Counted from the first letter of the stretch, positions 48,671 through 62,396 are shown. The stretch: DNA of 64,000 nt from Ilex aquifolium (GCA_951799425.1 OX637393.1:10846744-10910743), one strand, 5' to 3'. Numbers and translations: made by a program. Notes: a model not told the origin generated them from the letters alone.

Positions 48671-50988
48671 ATTCAAAATAATGGTAAAATTATTTTATTA
48701 TTGACACATTTTTTTTTTCTTCAAAGCCACCCAGTGTGGGTGGGGGGTTTGACAGGACCCTTACCTGTATATATAATTAAAAGGGAAAAAATACAAGAGA
48801 GGAGGACAAAGAGCCAAGTCTCTAGAAGTAAAAAGTGAGAGGATCAAAACAAAAGTAAGGTGGTGACTCACCACCAAAAACATTAAAACAAAGTGGGGAC
48901 TCCCCACACAACAAAATAACTGAAAACATAAATGAAAATAAAAAACTCACCTACGAATGTGAGGAGTCTGTCGAGCATCCAAGGCGAGGATGCCAGCAAT
49001 CCCAGAAGGAAGGGATGACGAATCAGGAAATCGCTGATTGAGCTGCTGAGAACAAGCCCAATTATCCATGAAGTCGGCAGCCTAATTCGCCTCCCGCAAG
49101 ACGTGGCAGACTAATTATAAACCAACAAATAAACTTTGTGAACACTTCTTAATCTAAGTTCTTTGCACTCACTAATTCCAATGTTCCAATAACGAGTCTG
49201 TTGAATCATTGGCCATTTGACTATAATGATGGGTCGCATTGCATTTTGACTAATGAACACACAATGCACAAATATAAATTTGGATTGGATCACTTTATCC
49301 CCACTTGAACGAATAGATTAGACCCGAGTCATACTATGATCCAAGTCTAATATGTGTGGGTAGAAAGTTTTGTGTCATACAAGTAGTGAAGCACACCAAG
49401 CAGTTTCTTTAAAGGCCACTAGAATTGTCACTATCAGCTATTATATATGGGTTGGTGTGGATCGTGTGGGAGACCAAATTACAGCTCGTTTATTGCTTGA
49501 ATACTACTAGGGCAGCAAGTTGTACCTCAGTGTAAGTTTTTCCAAGTTTCCCACCACTTTGTCATGAAAGTCCTTAGCACGCGTAGAACTTACGTAATAC
49601 TACAATATCGTAAATAGAACTGATAATTAAGTCGAACTATTCGGGCTTGGTTTAGATAAGACTCGAAATGAGTCGAGTTCGAATAATTTTTTAATCTCGT
49701 TTAAAAAAATAATCTCGATAAACTCAGCTCAAACTCGTACAGTAGAATCTTAATTAAATTAGAAAATCAAATAAAATAAATTTTAATTAAATTAAGAAAT
49801 AAAATAAAAAAATCTTATCATTTATTCTCCATCATACGATCTTGAAGAACTTTCTCGTATCGTATGGTGAGTAGAAGTGTGACAACCTTGGCTATTATGG
49901 TTGGCGAGGATAACGTGAGCGAACAACCCACCAGCACCACTGATTTTATTGCTTGAATACATGGGGCAGAACTGCAGTTATCTTTCAAACAATTTCCGAT
50001 CACCAGTGAGGCAGTGACAGAACATGAATTGGCCAAGGGGACCATGGCCCAACTCTATGATCCGGAATGATTTCAAAAATCATAATGCTCCCCCTTAGTT
50101 TTTCAAAAAGTATTGTAGATAATTTTACTTGGTGTATACAAAAAGTTCAATGGGTTCACATGCCTTTACAGTGAGTATACTTGTTTGGATGAATATCATA
50201 CCCAAAGGAAAAAAAAAAGTGAAATAATCGTAAAATCGAGTTATAAATATGACTTAGATTAAGAGTAGTGTATCAATTAATGACTTATTTCTAATATACA
50301 TGGTATCATTTGAAATTACTGTTTGCAAATGTAATCCGTTCGTAATCATTACATCATATCATAAATGAGAGAATAAATGACTGATATTATTGTCACAATA
50401 TAAATATTTATAACGGTAGTAAGAACCACTTTTAAAATTTTATAATACATAAAGCCTTTATAATTGATCGATAATACTACATGTTAATAATAATATGATA
50501 TCACTGAATGTTTGTTGAATTGTGGGGTGAAAATTTTCCACAAGGGGATATGTTTGATGTTGTCTCTTAGGAAAGAGTTCGTACGTCAACCTAGTCGAAA
50601 GTGATGATTCCAATGTAAGATACAAAAGCTCTCAAAACAGGATTCGGTTGTTTGTCCTTTTTTTTATTTGTATCAGTCGGCAGCTGTTTTATTATCATGA
50701 ACCGTTCTCATTTGCATGCTTCTACATGTGTCAAACGAAAGCCGACTTGCCACTATCCATGCATGGGGATGTGCTCTCTCCTGACATATAGTAGTGCCTT
50801 TGTTGGAATTTTTTAGTCAATTTTGAGCAAAAATTCAAGTGGGATCTACTTATCGTTTGAGGCGTTTTGCATTGGAACGCGTTTTTTCTGCGAAGTATAC
50901 TTGTTCAAATTGAGTAATATGTTAAAGAGAAAATCATATCCATAACGACCCATATGAAAAGTGGAAATTTAGTTTGAAACACATGATT
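48671..50988. other. Intergenic sequence, no gene supported
   Basis: Mostly AT-rich sequence without a recognisable gene or bounded transposon. A 75-codon minus frame at 49818-50045 could not be assigned to any family. Confidence 0.5.
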
Positions 50989-50996
50989 ATGAATTT

Positions 50997-51686
50997 TAGG
51001 GGTGCAACTTAGGTGGGTTGGATGGGTTGAGAGATCAACCCTAACCCAACCCTAGATATATAATCTTCAACCTTAACTCTAACCCTAAACCTACCTCAAC
51101 CCGAGTACTGCCCGAGTTTAATTCGGGCGAGCTCGGGTTGAATTCGGGTTACTTAATTCGGGTTAATTTTTTAAAGTGTAGATTTGATTTTTTTAAGTGT
51201 AGATCTGATTTTTTCAAGTGATCTGAGATGAAAAGCGAGACGCAAATGAAGAGAGAGAGAGTGAGAGAAGGAGGAATGACGAGTGAGAGAGGGAGGCTGA
51301 GAGTCTGAGACGACTCAGACGAGTGACGATTGAGAGAGGGAGGCTGAGAGAGGGAGTGACGAATGAGAAAAGGATTTGAGAGTGATGGAGACGCAGATGT
51401 GAAGACTTGAAGTGAAGTGAAAATTTTGACTCTAAAAAGTGAAGATAAATACTAACTCTAGTTAAATATATTTATATATTTATGTATATTCGGGTTCAAC
51501 CCGATTTAATAATTTGGTTCAACCCTACAACCTGAGGTTTCAACCCGAGACTTGCCCAAATTCAATTCGGGTTGGAGTTTTTTTGCCCAGACCCAACCCA
51601 AGTATTAAAAATTCTAACTCAAACCCTATTTTTTTCGGGTTGGGCTTGAGTTGAATTCAGGTTGGCCCGCCCAAGTTCCATTCCTA
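50997..51686. mobile_element. Non-autonomous hAT element, 690 bp
   Basis: The left end, TAGGGGTGCAACTTAGGTGG, faces an inverse right end containing GCCCAAGTTCCATTCCTA. The 8-bp target duplication is ATGAATTT (50989-50996) and ATGAACTT (51687-51694), one mismatch. Both arms carry many GGGTT and AACCC words; the middle is GA-rich. No transposase is encoded. Confidence 0.85.
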
Positions 51687-51694
51687 ATGAACTT

Positions 51695-52100
51695 AATCAC
51701 ACATTGGGTCCGCCAGACATATAAAATGCAGTGTTTTTTCTGTGAGTTTTAGATCATTGCATTCGAGACACAAACACTCTAGAGATTCTTATGCACTAGC
51801 ATGGGGTCAAAATTTGTTAAGGATATAGTGTTAAACATTAGTCTTAATCAGTTGTTTTGTATTCGGGTCAGTTTACTTGTTATAATTTCTTGCATTACTT
51901 ATTTACTTCCAAAAATCACAGTAAGTATATTGCATGGTATACTTCTTCCCAACAATTTGTGTGTGAAACTCTAAAGAGTAGCTAAAGTAGTAACTGTTGT
52001 CCAAAGTATATGTATAATCATAATTAAGGAACTAATTACTGTAGCAAATTCTAAATCTACTAACTATATTGTCTTATGCAATTTAATAAATAAAACATAA
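51695..52100. other. Intergenic sequence
   Basis: Nothing recognisable lies between the hAT element and the LTR of the copia fossil. Confidence 0.5.
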
Positions 52101-52371
52101 TGTTAAAACAGAAATGCACTTACAGTGATGTAGAACATCAATTAATAAAATAATAATTCAGAAATCCAGAATTAATCTGAGCCCTATGTAATTATAATTT
52201 CCTTAAGATAGATTTACTCTCTCTCGGTGCTTAAGGTTGATAAGTAACTGTCTTCCAAGATAGAAAAAATTTATTTCTTGCAAATGCAACACTTCAATCT
52301 TCAAGACTCCAGCGAACATAACTTTGTGTTTTGTACTTGAACCGTACAAAAATGATAATGCAGCAATTTGC

Positions 52372-52419
<48 letters not shown>

Positions 52420-54245
52420 AAAGCTAAATATAGAATTCAGAATTTGGGATGTATTCAAAATGACAGTAAGACAGTCTATTTATAAACCGTTAGTGTCCCT
52501 TCGGATTGCCTGAAGAGCCATGAGATACCATTGTTCGTTGAACTTGTTCGGATCGAAGAGACATACCATTAATCTTGAACAATAACGAAAGGAAAATACA
52601 TCTCTGGAATGAACAGATCCAATTCAATTTCAGTGCCAAATTCAAATTTAACGGGCATAAAAATTTAAAATTCGGTTGGATATTTAAATTTCAATTGGAA
52701 GACTAATTGCGATTTGTGTTTAGATTCGTTTGATTTGACCCACAAACCTTACCATACCAAATGAATTTTTTTTTTAGAAAGATAATATCTTTTTAACCCA
52801 AGGCCCAAGCCCGGCCCGGCTGGGACGAGGCGGGCGGTGCACACGTGTGTGGTAACCAAGGTTGTGTAGGTGCTCGTTCCGCTCACAAAAGTGTGGTACC
52901 CCTTGAGGCCCAATTTATGAAGCCAACTAGGAGTATATTAACTCACCAAAGTTTTGGTCTTCTTATAATGTGGGACAAACCTTATACACTGCACATCATT
53001 AAACTTAATTCCTTCCATCTTTTCAAGGGGTCACTTCTAGACATAATTTCTCATTCAATACTTAATGATTTTGAACAAATAAATATACCACGTTAATCTC
53101 CCCAAGGAGGAGAACACTTTTAAACTTGGTCTCACCAATTTCGAGGTATGGGTTCCATTATTATTTAAGCCTAAAATTACTCAAAACTCAATTGTTTAAA
53201 ACTATTTTTTTCCAACAATTCCCCACATGAATGAAAATTCAATGTATGAAAATGCAGATTCTAATTCAAGTGTAATTGAAAGGTTACTGCATCGGGATAA
53301 GTAGTCTAGTGGACTTGAACTTTCTATAGTGAAAGACTATTGGATTTACTTGGCTAATTAGTGGAATTGATGTCTTTCAATTGTTAACTATTTGTATAAA
53401 CCAAGACAATAGAATTCACAAAGTTCCATTCGAAAACAGTTGATTCTCACGTTTGTGTTCATTTTAGCCTTGAATACCACTTAGTTTCATGATTAATTTA
53501 GAGCAATCAGCCTACAAATCTCATAGAAGCAGTCCCTTCTTACTCACATAGGTGATTTCTAATTGAGAGTATCATATTATACCCTACTTGGACTCTTCCA
53601 AGTCACAGAAATCATTAAAAGCGTAACTTACCTTAGTTCTAGTGGCAGATATGCACTGTCTTATCATAAGAATGAGAAGGAGTTAAAAACCTCCTTAGTG
53701 CGTCTCTGAGTTACACATAATTCAGTTGTCCCTTTAAACTTAGATCTTGAGATCACTAGTCAGCTAAGTTAGGTTGCCATTATGATGACTCTTGGTTAAG
53801 TAATAGGATTTAAGCTCATTCCCCTTGATTAGCTTTCTACTTGCTCTCTAGTTAAACTTTTTGTGAGTAGATCCATGATATTATCCTTTGACTTTACATA
53901 GTCAATGGATATAATACCATTCGAGAGCAACTGTCTAATAGTATTATGTCTATGACGTATGTGTCGAGACTTATCGTTATACATATAATTTTGTGCCCTT
54001 CTAATTGTAGATTGGCTATCATAATGTATACATAGTGTTGGCATAGCCTTTAGCCAATTTGAAATATCCTCTACGAAGTTGTGAAACCATTCTACTTCTT
54101 CTCCAGCTTTATCTAAGGCAATGAATTCAGATTCCATTGTAGATCTATCAATACATATTTACTTTAAGGATTTTCCAAGATACAACTGCAATACCCAAGG
54201 TAAAGATATATCTGATGATTCACAAAAGTGGATTTATGTACAATC
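52101..54245 (-). mobile_element. Fossil Ty1/copia retrotransposon, 3' end with one LTR
   Basis: On the minus strand the end of a copia pol is visible: a reverse transcriptase tail followed by an RNase H region with MESEFIAL and DNIMDLLTK motifs (about 53829-54240). A polypurine-like tract (GTGGGGAAT) directly precedes a probable 3' LTR running from about 53221 down to 52101, starting TGTTGG and ending TTTTAACA. A TATA box (TATAAATAG) lies near 52480. Gag and most of pol are missing. The element is broken. Confidence 0.75.
52374..52417. repeat. (GA)n microsatellite in the copia LTR
   Basis: About 21 GA units lie downstream of the LTR TATA box. Confidence 0.95.
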
Positions 54246-54870
54246 AACAGTAGGGTGTATAATTTAGGGAAATTAATAAAACAATCAATAAAACAATTAA
54301 TAATGGAAGGCAAAGAATGGGTGGTTGGGTCGAGGTGACCAAACCACTGATTGCGGCAACAGTAGTCGGAGAACTTTATTAATAAAGTAAAATGTGTGTG
54401 TGTGTGTGAGAGAGAACAAAGGTAACCTCTAGGAGAGGTTGGATAGCTATGAGAGAGATAGTCGTGTAAAGGGTGTGTAACGAGATGCCCTCTCATGTGG
54501 AGAGTGCTTACAATTTATATGCACATAGCCTTAGTTGAGGCAGTGGCGTGATTGGTAGGTTACTAGCTTTTTGGGGAGGATAACTACAACTAGGATAAGT
54601 CCAACTAAAGATAGTCTTGATAATTGAGAGTGGCTATGCCTATAATTACTCCCCACGTGTGCTAATCTTCCTGGATCCCTTGAACTTTGGTTTGAGCTAA
54701 ATCCACGAGTTGAGCTTGACCTGCCTTTTACCTAATTTGGGCTTACCTCATTAATTGGGCTTGACCCAAACGGATATGGACTCATCATTCGCCCCCCATG
54801 CCCCGGTTGTGAGAAAGAGGGTTGAGGGTATGAGTAAGCTTTGAATAGGCAAAAGGTATCTTGCGTCCCA
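54246..54870. other. Sequence joining two transposon fossils
   Basis: No gene is supported. The copia similarity stops near 54245 and composition changes. A short (TG)n run lies at 54390-54410. Confidence 0.45.
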
Positions 54871-56960
54871 CGGCTTCATCCTTACACCCCTCTGCAATTG
54901 CAGAGCTCTTCCTCTCGGTTTGATAATCACCGTGGTTGGAAAACTGTTGTATCGGCAATCATGGTATCTTGTTAAGCTTGACAATAAAATCCCCTTTTTC
55001 ACCTAGGGCATTGTTAGTAGGAGCATTTCTTGCCCAACCCATCATATCCCCTTTAGAACTATGGCTCAAACACACCATCCCCCTTACCCATTCCACAAAC
55101 CATTGGGTGAACTTGAAGAAGATAAATATGGAGACAAGGGAGAAGATGGAAAGGGGTTTCTCTGGTGGCTCTGCGTGGGAAACCTCGGTGAAAGAGAGAG
55201 AAGACGAAGCTCGAATTTCAGGCAGCCGCGGAGGGCTGACAATGGGCGCCGATGGTGATGGGGTCATGGCCTAGGCGCTCGGCGATGCTAGCTAACTGCT
55301 GGGCAGTGCCAGCGCACTGGGAGGCACCAGAAGGCTGATGGGCAGCAGTGGCTTTGGTTTGGGCGATGCCCATCTTGCCTCCAAGGATCTAGGTGGCATC
55401 GATTCTGCTTCCATAAACCTAGGCGCTGCTAGTCCAACTTCCAAGGACTTGGGCGGCGCCAAACTAGCTGCGAGGACCCCGGAATTGACCTAAGGAAGCG
55501 ATGTCCGTGTAGCAGGCAATGACGAAAACAACGACGAAGACATGTTGGATGGCCGCCTGATCGGCACTGGTGCAGAAGAGAGAGGGGCGAAGCTCGGGAC
55601 GCGCAGCAATGCGCTAGGCGGTGCGAGTGACGTCCTTTGCATGAGAGTCGACGCCGAATTAGGGGAAAAAATAGGCCTCATGGGGGCTGGTCTTGGCTTG
55701 GGCGATGCTAGGCAACGAGCTGACTTGGGCAACGTCAAACAGCATGGGTTTGCGACTGGAGGGGCCCTGCTAGGCGTTGACGCCATTCCTTGTGAACTCC
55801 CAAGCGGCATCACTGTTTTTTGCGACGATCTGGATAGCGTCGGTACTCGTGACGAGACGTTGGTTGGCTTCTGGGGACGCGGTGCTCGGCCGAGCACTGT
55901 CAGGCATTCCCTTAGGTCATTGGGAGATGGTAGACCACATCCTAGAATGTTGGGCAATGGTGCTTTGGAGACCAGCAACACGATCGGGGAGCCAGGTTGT
56001 AAAGGTGATGTCCTGAGCTCTGCTAAAAGGAGGCAGTGTAAAGGTATGACGACCGTGCCCTTTCTTCAGCACATTAGTAATCCCAACGCTCACTTGATAT
56101 TTTTACTTTGTCAATTTTGCTTTTGACATTGGTTCTTATCGTTGGCAGACGCCACCCCTGATAAAGGCATGATGAGGAATGATTCGCTGGATTCCCAACG
56201 AGACAAGGGGACCGCTGAAGGAGACGTTTCAAAGGTAATCTCCATATTTAGTTCCATAGATTGTGATGATGAAGTTGCCCGCATTATGTCATTGTATCGC
56301 ATCCCTCCTACTCTCAGGTGTCGTCGAGCCGAGGGGACCACCGGCATTTTTTTGACTCCTCTGGGGAGATTTTTTTTTACGAGGATGTCCTGGAGGTGGG
56401 GTTGAGGTTTCCCCTATCTGGGTCCATCTGTTGAACTTTGGGCCACTTGTCACTCACTTCGGGGAGACTGACTCCGAATTGTTGGAGGGTAATCTTGGCG
56501 TTCTTTTCGGTATGGCAGTTGGTCCTGGTGCTGACGTTCCTCCTCATTTTGAGGAGTTCTTGGCCTCGTACGTGCTTCTAGATAACCCTACTGCTCATCA
56601 AGGGTTGTATTGATTTGCCTTGATATCGAACAAGTTTAACACAGGAGTACCTTCGAATTGCCACAGTTGGAAATCTAGGTTCTTCTTTGTCGGAGGTGAG
56701 TGGGCCGCTGAGGAAGACCGCCACCTAGTGCCTTCAAGGTGGGACGCTGCTCTAAGGACCTTGCTAGGTAAGGGTTTTTACGTTTTTATTTTCACGTTTG
56801 ATTATCATGTCCCTGTACTTACTACATGTTTGGTTTCTTTGCAGCTCCACCCACATTATCTGCAGAGTAGGAGAATAGGCTGTAGGTCGTGCGGGATCAT
56901 CCTTTCAAGGAGTTTCTAGCCATCATGTCCGCATCGGGTCATCCTAGAGCCTCTCTTAGG
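54870..56960 (+). mobile_element. Second fossil of the gypsy-type transposon family, GC-rich part
   Basis: Coding-like pieces near 56360-56490 and 56650-56770 (SRFFFVGGEW) resemble the same family as 38.8-43.0 kb. The upstream part, 55265-56130, is unusually GC-rich and is built from degenerate repeats around GGGCGATGC and GGCGCTGCTAG, giving a glycine-, alanine- and leucine-rich frame. The element is broken in several places; no LTRs were identified. Confidence 0.55.
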
Positions 56961-58552
56961 CAGAAGAGGAAAGATTTTTGATCCTCCCAATAGACTTTTG
57001 ATAACCGTAATAATATAGATAAAATATTTTACAAGGGGTATGGTTTTTAGAAATGGGTCTTCTTTCCATTCCTAATTGGTTGTTGGTGTGACTCTATTGG
57101 TGACATTTATTTATTTCATGTTGGTGGTCTTCTCTATTTCTTTACTCGGTGGATCATATAGGTGGGTTATCGTTTAACAAGTAAAACCTGATAGAAGGAA
57201 AAAGAATATGAAAGATAAAGAGAGTAGGCAATTGAAAAGAGAATACAATTGGAAGTCGACACCAGCCACCAGATCTCACTCTTCAATTCTTAAACTCAGA
57301 CATAAGAGAGGTACCAATTACGTAGTAATCTATCTAGTAGTCTACACGTAACTAATTCCTAGGAAATAAAATGAGAGGTTGACATTAGTTAGACATGTTT
57401 GTCAATTGTAAATGTTTGGCATTAGTTTTAAACATGTTTGGAATTAGTTAAACATGTTTTTCAATTTGCTTTTATGAGTAACTAGTAAATGCCCACGTGC
57501 ACTGCATGTGGATTATTTTGATTAGCAGTTTTAATTTTTATTTGTTATTCCTATTTTTACATTTTAAGTTTAATATTGGGCAACATATGTATCTAGATGT
57601 GTTTTTATTAACAAAAAAATTGAACCATAAAAAAGAGCATATTGGAAATCCTAATTTTGCAAATGATTTCTTCCAAGAAATATTTAATTTTTCACCAAAT
57701 GAATTTCACTCTTACCAATGGAATATCTTACATAATTCCACTCTTACCAATCCACTACTTATTTTTATTAAATGACAAAATTCTTGTTGTGAGTAGATCG
57801 ATTAATAACACTATCCTTTTTTCAGGCAATTTAGGAATAGCGATAAGTCAATTCATGCATGTCAAGTCACCTTCATATTGTTATTTTTGGATCGTATCAT
57901 TCTAATTCATAATGTAGTTGTGCCGATGGATAATATTGACACTGTCGTTCAAGAATATAGAAAGAAATAGGGCATTGGAGTGTGGTCCAATACAATAAAC
58001 TTTCGGTGGAAAGGAAGGTGATAAATTTGAAGTGAGAGCTAGTCTTCATAGCCAAGAAGCATGATCCCATAGTGATTTAAGTTTGAAGCCAACTAAGCAC
58101 CTCTTCGAGTGTCCACAATGTAACAATACTCAAAATAGTTTGTTGAAACATTTGGAACTTAGCATGATTTTCAAAATTTTACCATTTTCAGATTACCAGG
58201 AATTGTAGAGTTGTTTATTCATTTTTTTCAAGCTTTATCATGCTTTTGTCAATTGGAGCAAGCGTTTTTATGAATGGAACCATGTGCACAAGTTTCCTAC
58301 TACCAAATTTCCATGTCCTCTTTGAGCAGCAAAAGAGGTGAATATGATGTGAAGTAATAGCCAACACCACGATAAGAATTAGTGCTATTGTACAAACCAA
58401 AAAAAAGGTTATGTCTCATTATAATAATCACATTCCGTAGATGAAGACCAGTTGCTTACAAGACAATAAAATGAACAATAAAACAATCATGTATTTAAAA
58501 TTTTTTTAGCCAGTTTCTAACTTTATTTCCCTAAATATGAGACATTACAACT

Positions 58553-58597
<45 letters not shown>

Positions 58598-60633
58598 CAA
58601 CGGTGGAAAACAACATTCCAAAGCCATGAATTCATAGATAGTCTATGTACACATTTTTGGAAATCTTAGATGGCTATTAAAAAGTAATAAGCAAAAATGA
58701 CAGGAGCCAAAGTGAGGCTGCTTGGATGATAGGCGAGAGCCCTTTTGCCCTTCAAGTTGAGTTTGCTTGAAACTGTAAGGGGTTGAGCATGAGTATCCTG
58801 AAGAGAATCCCTTCCTATTGCAATACATTCTTGTTGAAAAAAAGTCATATTCTCGTGCGTCGTAGTAATGATCACTGGACATGTCACTTGGGATAGCTAA
58901 ATATAGTGATGAAACATGGAAGCAAAACTCGCTATTCCTAGACGATTGCTATGCAAGTGCAAGGGAAAATACATTTTTTTGGGCGAAGTCTGCAGATGAA
59001 AAGAAATGGGAAATGGGAAACATCCACTGTTGAAAAAAGAATGACTAAAACAAACTCCATCAATTCAATGTACATAATTGTCATTGAATGAAAAACTTTT
59101 CAGTTTTCATCAAAAGAATTTACCGCACAAAACCAACCGGTACACCCTTCCTCAATTCAATATATATAATTGTCAATGAAGGGAGAATTTGAAGAGACGA
59201 ATTCAATATGACCATTATTATTGATTCAATGGTAGTATAAGAACCAATAATTTTTCATATTAACTAACACATTGAATATCGATGGAATACATTAAAATCA
59301 TTAGTTATAAACTTTAATATCAATGAGTTTAAAGCATTATTACCTGAATTTTTAATGCCTAAAATCTAAGTAATTATAGTAACTATTGGATCAAGGATAA
59401 GGATGAAATGAACTTTATGACAGTGAGTAAATAAAATTGATGGTCTAGAGCCTTTACTCTTAGAAATGGAAGATGTTAAAGGGCATGTTTGATATTATAA
59501 AATTAATAAAGTGCAAATAAGGGAAGTAAAAATTTTTCTCCTTAAGCCACTTTTAGAAGTAGTATAGATAACTTGAAAGAATATGACTAAAAGCAATCTA
59601 ACAGAATGAAAATATGTTAACGTTTGAAAGTCCATTTAACACAATTATAGTGCCACTCAGAACGATTATTAACCTCCACATGGTGCACAACTGTCTGCAA
59701 ACTTGATTCCTTCCGTAGACCTATATGGCTTAGTGTAAGCTTTCTACTGATTCATCAATATGGTGCATACACTCGTGTGGATAACTTATGTATACACTAT
59801 TTTCCATTGCCATAATTTTAACATGAATTCTAGAAATGCATATATCTATATACACACATAAATAAATTAAACCGATTGTTTGAGGAGTTTCTTAGATTTA
59901 ATGTATATGGATTAACAAAGTGTATTTTTAAAATAGAACTTATTGTCAAACTATTTTTTACAAAATGAAAGACTCAACTTATAATCATATGCCAAGAATG
60001 GTTTACTACCAAACAGTCAATGTGTGTGACATGCACCAACAATTTCCTTACATATAAAGCTACAAATAAATTTTTTTGGACAAAATTATACAAGAAAGGG
60101 ATTAGATTACAAAGAATCTGAGCAGAAAATCTAAACTAATGATAAGCTTTATCATTATAAGTTGAAGTGTGAGTATGAATGTGAGTGGAGCACGACTCTA
60201 CTGGTTGGTTAACAGTGAATTGGGGGCTAATTTCATCAGAAAATTGTGTAATTCAGATTAAAATGAAGCACCTAGTGCTATTGTTTACATCTTAATATAA
60301 AAAACATGAGGTAAAGATATGTGGAATAACAGGATGTGCCAAAGAATTGGGGCATACAAACAGAATTGACTACCACATTATAGAGATGCGATATAGCGGA
60401 GAGCCGGTTACGGAAAGTTATCTAACGTGTTGTTTAGCACTGAATAGTTCATATTTCATAAGCTAATCCATTTATTTTATGTGTTAACTCATGTTTATTC
60501 CTCCTGAAAGTGGGCTGGAAATTGATTAAATGTGTATTTGTGGTTGTAGGTGTATGAGAGATGATGAGAAGCAATGAAAAGACTGTTAAAAACTTAAGGA
60601 GAAAGAGGAGATGCACCATAAAGGACTGCAATA
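56961..60633. other. Long intergenic stretch
   Basis: No gene is supported. A Helitron-like 3' end on the minus strand lies at 57480-57515. A GA microsatellite lies at 58556-58592. Two related words of about 30 bp around TAATTGTCA(A/T)TGAA lie at 59070 and 59160. A 73-codon minus frame at 58666-58887 has coding-like composition but could not be assigned. Confidence 0.45.
58556..58592. repeat. (GA)n microsatellite
   Basis: About 18 GA units. Confidence 0.95.
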
Positions 60634-60930
60634 GACAATTGAGGAAAAACATGACCAACTGGTTGGACTTCAACAAGTTCATCAGGCTACAGAAGGGACT
60701 TCAACCGATTCATCAGAGATTTCTTGAATATACTGGGATGATTTGAGATACTGTGAGCATTTCAGTCGGTTGAATCTCATTTTTAACCAGTTGAATAGGG
60801 GAACTTCAAAAAAAAAAAAGTACTGGAAGCACTTCAACCGGTTGAACATTACTTTCAACCGATTTATCAAACATTTTTCAAACAAGAACAAGATACTGAG
60901 AGTACTTTAATCAATTGAACAAAATTATTT
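60634..60930. repeat. Cluster of CAACCGGTTGAA-type palindromes
   Basis: At least six variants of the palindrome CAACCGGTTGAA (for example AACTGGTTGGA, CAACCGATTCATCA and CAACCGGTTGAACA) occur within 270 bp, at spacings of roughly 30-80 bp and in alternating orientation. No coding sequence is evident. Confidence 0.65.
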
Positions 60931-60933
60931 AGG

Positions 60934-62040
60934 GGAATTTAGAAGCTGGTACAATTTTTTAGACTTATTTAGGCAAAAGTACAACTCAAAAACTTATTTG
61001 GTGTAAAGTGCATATTTTTTTAAAATGTCATTATTGCCATCGGTAAATAGCAATGTATGAAAATTTATCATCTTCCATCCATTTTTTAAACACAAAATAG
61101 TTACAATATACAAGATCTACCAAAATAGACATTGGCTGAAAACTTGCATACAAGAACAGTTACACTAAAAAATAACTTTGATTTTTTCAACACAGTTACA
61201 CAACAGTTACTATTTACACGAAAAATAGTTACACCCATTAAAAACCAAATTAGTCTTTTTTTTTCAACACAGATACACAACAGTTATTGTCTATACGAAA
61301 AATAGTTACACCCATTAAAAACCAAAACAGTTTTTTTTTTTTAACACAGTTACACAACAGTTACTTTATATACGAAAAATAGTTACACCTATTAAAAAAC
61401 AGTTACATCAATTAAAAACCAAAGCAGTTTTCTTTTCCCTTTATCCCAACAACGAACAACATAAAACAAAATCGAAATTACGATTTCCCAATAAAAATGA
61501 CTGAATAAAAGAAGAAATATAATTATTAAAAACTTATCTTCAAGCCGATGATTGTGATCGGTATTTGTAATTTCTTTTTCCGAAGAAATCCTCTATTGAT
61601 TAAGAAAAATAAACTTTGGAAGCAAACAAAAATAAACTAATAATATACCTCAACCGGAGAAGTAAATCGTCAAGCCGTACGTTGAACGAAATCGCAATGA
61701 AACCGGCTGTTGAAGAAGACTTTTACTGCAGAGATATATTAGAAAAAAATTCTCAGCCGTTGAATACACACTTTTACTGCAGATATACCACAAAAAAAAT
61801 GCTCATTCAAAATTGAAAAATGAATGATAACAAATATGTAATCTTGACATATTTGTTTCCTCAAATAACTGTCAATGATAACTGCATAAATTAAGGAAGG
61901 GTGTTTAGGTAAAAAAGATTTTAATTCATTTGAATTTTGTACCTAAACACAAAAAGTTTTATACTTAATGAAATAAACAACTTATCCATACATTTTTGCC
62001 TAAATAAGTCTAAAAAATTATACCCACACCTAAAAAACCC
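60934..62040. mobile_element. TIR element of about 1.1 kb, first of two tandem copies
   Basis: The left arm starts GGGGAATTTAGAAGCTGGTA and the right arm ends with the inverse of its core, TTTTTTAGACTTATTTAGGC. The arms match over about 50 bp. Inside, three related segments of about 100 bp (61180-61420) repeat CAGTTACACAACAGTTAC and ATAGTTACACC. No transposase is present. The flanks AATTAT (60925-60930 and 62041-62046) may be a shortened target duplication. Confidence 0.65.
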
Positions 62041-62045
62041 AATTA

Positions 62046-62396
62046 TGGGGAATTTAGAAGCTGGTACAATTTTTTAGACTTATTTAGGCAAAAGTACAAC
62101 TCAAAAACTTTTTTGGTGTAAAATGCATATTTTTTTAAAATATCATTATTGCCATCGGTAAATAGCAATGTATGAAAATTTATCATCTTCCATCCATTTT
62201 TTAAACACAAAATAGTTACAATATACAAGATCTACCAAAATAGATATTGGCTGAAAACTTGCATACAAGAACAGTTACACTAAAAAATAACTTTGATTTT
62301 TTCAACACAGTTACACAACAGTTACTGTTTACACGAAAAATAGTTACACCCATTAAAAACCAAATTAGTCTTTTTTTTTCAACACAGATACACAAT
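62046..62396. mobile_element. Second, truncated copy of the same TIR element
   Basis: The first 350 bp of the preceding element are repeated in the same orientation with only about five differences. Similarity stops abruptly after AACACAGATACACAA, where a GCACGTGCAATGCC motif begins. The copies are therefore young. Confidence 0.88.

Noticed and set aside
49818-50045. 75-codon minus-strand frame
   Set aside because: It is too short and unlike any family I know.
55542-56126. 194-codon GC-rich frame as a host gene
   Set aside because: Long frames occur on both strands because of the repetitive GC-rich composition, and the surrounding pieces are transposon-like.
58643-58887. Minus-strand frames with coding-like composition
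   Set aside because: No family, splice partners or promoter could be supported.
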